The notes under the pieces: model-generated
Told to the model about the DNA's origin: nothing
The model's database searches: none
What the model saw: only the letters and a program-made list of their open reading frames with translations
In this document: positions 57,266-64,000 of the stretch, piece by piece
Numbering within the stretch: position 1 is the stretch's first letter
Layout of the letters: the number at the start of each line of letters is the position of its first letter
DNA from: Acheta domesticus
Lineage: Eukaryota; Arthropoda; Insecta; Orthoptera; Gryllidae
Assembly (NCBI GenBank): GCA_031308135.1
Contig: JAHLJT010000631.1
Location: 30,214,271-30,278,270 of the forward strand
Length of the DNA: 64,000 nt
Direction: 5' to 3'
Position numbers and translations under genes: made by a program

Positions 57266-57312
57266 GTGAGTGAAGACAGTGATATTTTTACCCCGTGGAG
57301 ATCACTGAAATG
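57266..57312 (+). other. Candidate 47-nt exon
   Basis: Upstream are a branch-point match GGCTAAC (57234-57240), a pyrimidine tract 'ctttcttctctctgtttc' and AG (57264-57265). The exon ends at ATG (57310-57312) followed by GTGAGT. Two readings are possible: a 5' untranslated exon whose last codon is the start ATG, or an internal coding exon reading VSEDSDIFTPWRSLK in frame 1, the only frame without a stop. The branch-to-AG distance is 26 bases, within the normal range. I cannot name a gene, and no second exon was recognised. Confidence 0.35.
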
Positions 57313-57319
57313 GTGAGTT

Positions 57320-58560
57320 CGAATTCTGGATAAAAACATGAACATCATTCGAGTTTTCTATTGAAAGGTAGAAGGAATAGATGCATTGCTAACGAAGACA
57401 CGGGGAACATGAATGCCAAAATAATTATTATAATTAATGACTCGACACACGTTCTGAAAACACCCTGTGGCTGCAGTTGACTTAAATTAACATTTCCTCG
57501 GTCTAAGAATATAACCTAATAAGTGAATTGACAAACAGAGGAGGTACATATTTCATGTAAGTTATTTAGATAAGTGCTTGCAGAGCACGCAGTAGAAGGA
57601 TTACGAGTAGTATTATTATTTAGTGTGAGCAAATTGACTTGAAAATGCAACACCCTTCGATGTGTTCCATTTGGTCGTTCTCAGAGAGCACATAATGCAA
57701 TCAAATGTGCTTAGCGAATAGGGATATTATCGCATCGCAAACGTTCTTTCACTTCCACGATATATTATCAAACTAGAATAGTGTCATTACGATTTGTTGA
57801 AGAATCAGGGATACCAATAATAAATCAATACAATGAGAGCATAAAATTGAAGAATGACTATTCACGTCAATGATATTGTTACGAACAAAGATATTTAAAA
57901 TTACTTCTTGAAATATTCAAGGAATTGCTGGAAAGGGAAACAGACAATAGAATTGTAGACGAATTAGATGACTCTAACGTTCACCAGTCCCAAAGAAACG
58001 AAAATAAAACGACATTATGTGTAATAAACATACTGAAAATATCCAGAAGTATTTCAGAAAAAAAAATTGTAAATAAATATTTAACTCTAATTAATCTATT
58101 AATAAATTTAACTTTTGAAGAGTTGATTCGTTTGGACAACATTTTTTGATTCCCTTCTCAACAGATGTAAAATTAGGAGGATTAATAAATCTCAGCACTA
58201 CTCATCACACTCATACGCAGGATTAATAAAGCCATCTACAAAACTGATGCCGAATAGTCCTTAGAAGCAGAAACAAACACCGATCCTCTCTAGCAGCTCC
58301 TTCTACACTGTGACTTTCTCGACTTCATAACGAAAGCTCCTTCACAGTCGCAAACTTTCGCGTCGCTCTTCTGTTTGCATTAATAAACAATGCACCCGCA
58401 TTTCCGGTGTTTTAACAGCGCGAGAGCCACTTTTACGAAGCCGCTAGCTAGCTGACTGTCACCGCTCATCGCAACCCACCAGTCACCAGCAGAGGAGAGA
58501 AAAGTGTTGAAAGTAAATTTTATGTATTTAATTAATCTGATATTAGCTACGAATATTCGT
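57320..58560. other. AT-rich non-coding DNA
   Basis: No gene recognised. The 57925-58149 frame is AT-driven (Ile/Asn/Leu-rich) and has no domain. If 57266-57312 is an exon, this would be the following intron. Confidence 0.45.
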
Positions 58561-58565
58561 CTATT

Positions 58566-59929
58566 TGTACTGCGACTACCCTTCGTCTTCGGTTGGGCGC
58601 CTCGGACGGGTAGCCGGCTCGCTCAGTCGATAGACAGTCTGGCCTGAAATGGCGATGATGGAGGAAGCTGGCGGTCGGGGTCAAATGAGAAGCATTGCAT
58701 TCATATAACAACATGGGGGATTTATTCAGTAAGAAATCACGAATGAACTGGTACCAATCATGTCGGCGAGCATGCTCCCCTTTACCCAAATCAAAAAAAA
58801 ACATGTCATGCACACACACAAGTTAAAATTAAGAAATACAAATTAATACAATTACAATGACAAAGATTTTCTCCTTGCGCAAATTCCCTCTTGACGGCCA
58901 AGCGCGGCCGGGGAATCTCTCTTCGTCGCCGGTCGAAAGGTAATTAGCAAAAAATTGTTCGCCACACAGTTTATGACTTTCGACCACGGGCGCACCACAA
59001 AAGCAAAATAAATACTGCCTCCGCAAGGCGGCTTGCACAACCCACCAAAGTTGAATAACCTCAGGCCGTCAGCTGGCTGCGAGGGTCGTCACGGGCGGTG
59101 AGGCGCCGCCCCGGGTGGGGTGCGCAGGACTGAACCAGGTATGCAGCGAGGGGTTGCTGGGGCTGGCCCAACACACAGCGCCGTCCGCTCAATGTTGTGA
59201 ATGATTAGGTAATGTTTGCTCGAATGAATGATCTCCTCACTCTCGATCTATCACACTGTATTTTGGAGATCGAAGCGAGTTCGTGAATCATCTGATAATC
59301 TCACGAAAAAAGTCCTGAATTCGAGCACAAGTCGGATATTAACACGGCACGATTCACTGTCAATTGTCCGTCACACAGCCCCGCGGTCTACAATTGTTAA
59401 GGGGACTTGCACAAATTCTCCCAAGAAAACTCAATGTTTTTTATAAGTCCATCCAATACGAACCGAACTCTGGCTCCGGCACCTAGTGCCACCACAAAGG
59501 CAACTTGCCCCCCTTGACCGCTACTCGCGTCCTACCCCGAACGCAACTCTTTCGCTTCTCTCCTCGCGTCGCCTGCTCCGAAGTCCCTCGAAGCTTCTTT
59601 CCCCCACCAAAATTATCCCCAAGATTCTGGAACCTTCCAGAACATTGCCTAATTCCGGCGGCTATTGGCGCAAGGGTAGTGCGTCTCAAACTATTTCTGC
59701 CCAATCGTCGAGTGTTTTTGAGGCCGAGAAATGAGAGAGAAGCTGGCTATCGCTCCCTCTCGCTTCAATTTTGCGTCAAATAGGGGCAGTTATTAATGGC
59801 TGGGGGTGTGAGGGGCTGGAAATCTCAAGGGAGGCTGGGGGGGGGGGGCTTTGAGCGTCGCGGAAAAATACCGGGGGTGCTGTGGCGCACGAAACGACCA
59901 CCCAAGCTCCGGGACACGTGGCCGTGACA
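58566..59929 (-). mobile_element. LTR-like unit, 1.36 kb (solo LTR candidate)
   Basis: On the minus strand it begins TGTCACGGCCACGTGTCC and ends GTCGCAGTACA, so it has TG...CA-type ends. It contains TTATAAAAAA (+ strand 59437-59446) as a promoter and AATAAA (+ strand 58721-58726). The outer tetramers are 'tatt' and 'gatt' (3/4 match), compatible with a decayed 4-bp duplication. Near its 3' end is GGCGCCCAACC, a string like the primer-binding site of some Ty3/gypsy elements, so the true LTR edge may be slightly inside my boundary. No gag/pol adjoins. Confidence 0.5.
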
Positions 59930-59930
59930 G

Positions 59931-60530
59931 ATTCAAAAGGGGCGAAGGGGGGCGGCGAGCAGCCGCCGCCGTCCTGGGGCCGTCGGCTGACCCTCAGACA
60001 GGCGTAGCCCGGGAGTAATTCTTAGGCGCGCAATTAACCGTAATATATTCGGTATCACTACAGTACAATGGACAGGAGTTTCAAAAATACAAAAAAATTT
60101 AAACATATACTATCAGATTTTTACTAATAAATTCGCAGATGTACATCGCAAATGATTAATGTAATAATTGATGTACACCGCAGATGTATACCGGCTATGT
60201 ATTAATCTCAATCATCTATTCAAGGAAAAGGAATGAATTCACCTATAGTGAGTTCACCGCCTCACCCACCCTGGCCTTTCCTTCCCCGAATCCTCACCAC
60301 CCCTGATCTCACCCCGCCTCGTCCTTATCCGCCAAGATCCCATCCCCAGCCATTCCTTGTTCTGCGTCACCCGCCTCGCCCCCGCCCCGCCCAGATATGA
60401 CTGCTGGAAATATCGTTGCTGCCACCTTCATTGCTAGGGACAGACATACAGACAGAAAAGGATGTTGATTACTCCAGCATACTTCCAGGAATAATCTTGA
60501 TCTTTAATTCCTCCAAGTGTAATTGCGTTC
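59931..60530. other. GC-rich then mixed non-coding DNA
   Basis: GC-rich at 59935-60010 and C-rich at 60250-60400, with an AT-rich section between. No gene recognised. Confidence 0.45.
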
Positions 60531-60532
60531 TC

Positions 60533-61120
60533 GATTGATGATTGATTTATTACTAGTGATTTCGGGTGTGCTAACTAAGATCACCAGTCCCGTAGGTATA
60601 GTGCATGTTTTGTTTGGTTTTGCTCGAAAGTTGGCGGTGATCTTTGCCCCGCTGGATGGTGAGATCCGGCGCCGACCTACCGCCGGCTAGCAGGGTTTTC
60701 CCCAACCAGTTAGTGTCTCACCAGCGGTGCACCGCTCCAGCCGGAACATTCTCTAAGCCCCCCGACCGGTCTCCCTGCATGTGTGGTAGTGTAGTACATG
60801 TTAGCGCGCGCGCGCGTGTATGTGTGTCTGTAAGGAGTGAGCATAGGACTAGGAAGAGGAAGGAAAGATTGCTCACGGTCCGTCGTCCGTTTGTTAGGGC
60901 AGTGCTCCGGCATTTACCTGGCGTTGATCTGAGAAATCACTGAAAAACTATCGATCAGAGCAGCCGGCCGATAGAATTCTCCTCCAGACAGCGACATAAC
61001 TCGATCTAAGTATCTGGCTAGTGTCGAAAATCGTGCCACCGTCGGGGCACGAAACCCAGGACCTCCCCATCAGAGACACTGCAGTGACATCATTTGATGA
61101 CCTCAACCACCTCTCTCGGT
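60533..61120 (-). mobile_element. SINE-A copy 8 (near full length)
   Basis: Minus-strand copy. The 'gattgatgattgatttat' tail is at the left, then 'ggtgatctttgcccc', 'catgtgtggtagtgtagtac', a GC/GT alternating tract (60804-60830), 'agtgctccggcattt', 'gatcagagcagccggccg' and 'tcgaaaatcgtgcc'. The head is at the right ('gatgacctcaaccacctctc'). The microsatellite here has changed to (GC)n then (GT)n, unlike the CA-only copies. The small frames within are SINE sequence. Confidence 0.85.
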
Positions 61121-61124
61121 TTTC

Positions 61125-62280
61125 GTTGTCGAATAGAATTAAATTGTACTTAACGAGACATTTTATGTTTTTAAGAAAGTTTTGATTCTCTTTGGTCAAT
61201 TTACTCTTCGTTTTCGAAATATTCACGAAGAACTGAAAAAAATGCACCCATAAATTTTGCTTTACGGGTTAGAAAAGGTAACTGGAGATTGAATTGAAGG
61301 CAACATCCACAAAAGTTCGTTAAGATCAGAACAAACCTGTAGATCAATATGAGCATGCAGAGCCTGCTTAAAATTCAATTTTTAGCACTAGCGATAAAAG
61401 TAAGATGATCCTGAACTGTTGAGATAAATCTCTGAATGCAACAAAAGAAAAACAGTCGTGTGACCGCGTCAGCTACTACTTACCTTAATGCATCGTTCAA
61501 TGATTTGCATACTTGAATAAAAATAAAGCGAAAATCAAAAGGTCTGTCAAAAATAGTGTGTGACATTCGTTGTGAAAGTGATTTTATTTAGCTCCTAAGA
61601 TTAACGTCTCCTCCTTGCAGAATAAACTGCCAATTTTTCAACTCTCATTATAATAGTACATTGAAACGATGATATAATGATGGGTGTTAATACACTAGTG
61701 TGATATTATGATACGTGAAAGGAACGAGCGAATATCGTAAACTTCACACGAGTTTATTAATACCCATTACATCGAGTTTCATACGGTGTTTTTTCTACGA
61801 CTTTTAAAGTTAAACTTTTACATTGAATAGTTTTCTGGCAGTCTATATGCCAAAGCCACCTAGCGGACAGCTCCCTAACCCTACCATCGCATGCTGCCGC
61901 AGGTGGCTGTATATACCTGTCCGCCTGCGAAAGAATACCGCGCTAGTCAAATAGGATCCAAGTGAAATTACGACCCAATTTATTTTAAATAATATTCCAC
62001 GAAAAAATACCAATAATAAAAGAAATTAAAACTGACTAGCATAATATAATCTCAAATGCAATTTTAATGTACACAATTGAACGAAACATTTACTAGAAGG
62101 ATTCTCAATAATTAATTAAGTGACAATACTTGGTTTGAAATATTCGCTGTGATTGGTCAATAACCTGTATCATGATGAAATCTGTGTCGTTATGAGTATG
62201 ATTATGCAACTGGTTGCAACCATCAAATGAGAGCATTATACAATGGGAGTAGAAAAATAAGTATTTTGTCCGCTGCGTGA
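61125..62280. other. AT-rich non-coding DNA
   Basis: No gene or repeat recognised. Confidence 0.5.
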
Positions 62281-62284
62281 GTTG

Positions 62285-62965
62285 GACTCCGTTCGCCTGG
62301 CACTGCGTGAGCGAGGGCCTCGTGTGACGGAACGGCGCCCTGTGAGGAGTGGCGAGTGGGTCATGTCTCCAGTGGCCCGGAGGGGGTGGTGGGAGGCAGT
62401 GGAGTAGGAGGAGGGGATGGTGAGGTGGCGGTGTGAACGGGGACGGAGGTGGTGGTATTGACAGTGCTTATGGTGGTGGTGGCGGTTGTTATGGCGGTGA
62501 GGGTAATGGTGGTGGTGGTGGTGGTGGTTGTTGTAGTGGTGCTGGCGGTGGTGGGAGTGGTGGTGGCGGTGCTGTGTTTGATGGTGGCGGCCGAGGTGGT
62601 GATGATGGCAGTGGCGGCGGCGGTGAGAGTGGCGGTGGTGGCGATGGCGTTGAGGGTGGCGGTGACGGCGGAGGTGGTGATGGTGGCAGATGCGGCGCGG
62701 AGAGGTGGCAGTAGCGGCGGTGGTGGCGACGGCGGTGAGGGCGGTGGTGGTAGCGGTGCGGCGGTGGCGACGGTTGCGGTGGTGGTGGTGGCAGAGGCGT
62801 GGGCGGTGGGGACGGGCCGGGTGCGGCCGACGCGACGTGCTGTTGACTTCGTGGTACGCGCACGGCCTGCGAATAAGGGGAAGGTTTTGCTCGCCCGGCA
62901 CACGACTTTCGCAGCACTCTGCGCCGGCGATGCCTACCACTTGGACGGCATTCCATCACGCCATA
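62285..62965. repeat. GC-rich block with a GGT/GGC triplet tract
   Basis: From about 62400 to 62830 the + strand is nearly all G and T/C in three-base units ('ggtggtggtggtggtggttg'). The minus frame 62236-62940 is His-rich and two other minus frames also stay open. Equal openness in multiple frames points to repeat composition rather than a gene. I see no core promoter motif. Confidence 0.75.
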
Positions 62966-63074
62966 CGCCCCCGCATACAATCCATCTCAGTGCCATGTTG
63001 ACACACACACCAGGGGTGGTCAACTGCATTTGTATTGTTACGACAACATAATTAGATCTCTAAAGGATATTATT

Positions 63075-63389
63075 ACCAACCACGTATCTACCCCAGCGGG
63101 ATACCGCCCAAGCCGGAACAAGCTCGCGCCATGTGTGTAGTGCTTGTAACTGTGAAAGTAAGGGGAGAGGGTAGGACAGGGAAGAGGAAGGATCGATCAT
63201 GCGGGTTTCGCGGCTCGTTAGTTACGGTATGCCTCTGACACTTGAAGAAATCATGGAAGACTCTTTTCCATAAATTGGAAATAACTATTATCTATGATCG
63301 AAAATCTTGCTACCGTTGGGACTCGAACCCTAGGACGTCCTGGATAGACACTCTGCAGTAACACTAATTGATGGTATGAGCCACCTAAG
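63075..63389 (-). mobile_element. SINE-A copy 9 (diverged, truncated)
   Basis: Retains 'ccccagcgggataccgccca', 'gccatgtgtg', 'aaggggagagggtaggacag', 'atcgaaaatcttgc' and a head with B-box-like GGGACTCGAACCC (reverse of the + reading) and 'atgagccacc'. The GT tract has been lost and the middle is diverged. It is the oldest-looking copy. Confidence 0.7.
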
Positions 63390-63394
63390 TTCGT

Positions 63395-64000
63395 AGTATA
63401 CGGGACGAAAATTCTAGATAAAAGACACTCAGTCGGAAAGAAGATGGACGTAGGATTATTAAGTAAGAATGCTGACGGTGTTGGCTATAAACAAAATGGT
63501 AATTTTCAGAACAGGAATGAAATAGGCTTCATTCCGTTCTTTAAATATTTTGAATATTTTTTACAAATTGAAGTTAAAATGGGCGGAAAATAGAGAAGGC
63601 AAAAATATCTCGTTTAAAAATAAAATACGTTGGAACCTAAATTATTCAAGCTTCTATGACTCGAATTCTTTGATTCTTCGGATATTTTTTCATGTTGCAT
63701 ATTTCTTATACATAAAGAAATTCGATATTTATGGCACCGAAATTTTCAATTCGTACTTTCATCCTCCTTCGTTTATACGCTTGAATACATTTCTTAAATC
63801 GCCTTAACATCGCTCAACATTGTAGTTAGATCCATCATTTCAATATAATGCCGTATCAATTCGCTTAGGGGCACCGGACACAGGGGCTAACGGATAGAGG
63901 CCGGACCGGACTGCGAAGCTGTGTGTAACGAAGTGTCGAGGCAAGATAGAGGTAGGATGAGACGGGTCTGAGAGCGACAACTGAGAGACTGATCGGGGAG
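63395..64000. other. AT-rich non-coding DNA to the window end
   Basis: No gene recognised. The 63550-63807 frame is Phe/Tyr/Lys-rich through AT composition. The final 60 bases are purine-rich ('gatagaggtaggatgagacg'). Confidence 0.45.

Noticed and set aside
62236..62980. His-rich 234-residue minus frame, which could suggest a metal-binding protein
   Set aside because: It is a GGT/GGC triplet tract in which the other minus frames are also open; no other domain is present.
1..64000. CRISPR array, rRNA genes or prokaryotic operon
   Set aside because: No regularly spaced direct repeats with unique spacers, no rRNA-like sequence, and no adjacent same-strand genes. The tandem arrays found have no spacers.

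Overview
This window looks like intergenic or intronic DNA from an animal, most likely an arthropod and probably an insect with a large, repeat-rich genome. The evidence is long AT-rich stretches full of stop codons, short tRNA-headed retroelements in several families, pogo-like, hAT-like and foldback MITEs, a Helitron-type end, LTR-type promoters and many microsatellites. I see no bacterial features such as operons, Shine-Dalgarno sites or long single-frame genes. The species and order are not decidable from what I can read; a cockroach, termite or stick-insect type of genome is only a guess.

No protein-coding gene could be supported. The long open frames lie almost entirely in low-complexity GC-rich arrays, inside palindromic transposons, or inside dispersed repeats. 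The best hint of a real gene is a 47-base candidate exon at 57266-57312 with a branch point, polypyrimidine tract, acceptor and donor. A TATA-like/initiator pair in a GC island at 51974-52003 is a possible promoter.

Layout: 1-9 kb holds a long tRNA-headed SINE, two inverted pogo-like elements, a hAT MITE, palindromic elements of two families, a second SINE and a tRNA-like segment. 9-24 kb holds AT-rich DNA, a TA microsatellite, a GC/purine block (11.5-12.7 kb), a third pogo-like element, tandem tRNA-derived SINEs (18.6-19.2 kb), a Helitron-like 3' end (20.6 kb), an 83-bp tandem array (21.6-21.9 kb) and a large GC island (23.2-24.4 kb). 24-34 kb holds a tRNA-like sequence, a possible Penelope-like fragment with inverted arms, a small TTA-flanked MITE, further SINEs and an 813-bp inverted-repeat element. 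33.4-44.5 kb has three GC islands built from short tandem repeats, separated by a plain AT-rich stretch (34.2-39.1 kb). 44.6-52.4 kb has a 309-bp tandem duplication, a second hAT MITE, two LTR-like sequences, a SINE split by a hAT MITE, another palindromic MITE and a 16-bp higher-order minisatellite. 52-64 kb has pyrimidine-rich DNA, SINE copies beside GC islands, the candidate exon, a 1.36-kb LTR-like unit and a GGT/GGC-rich block.

The strongest theme is nine copies of one unusually long (about 550 bp) tRNA-headed SINE family, together with GC-rich islands made of short tandem repeats. Superfamily assignments rest on terminal motifs and target-site duplications read by eye. I could not run a database search.
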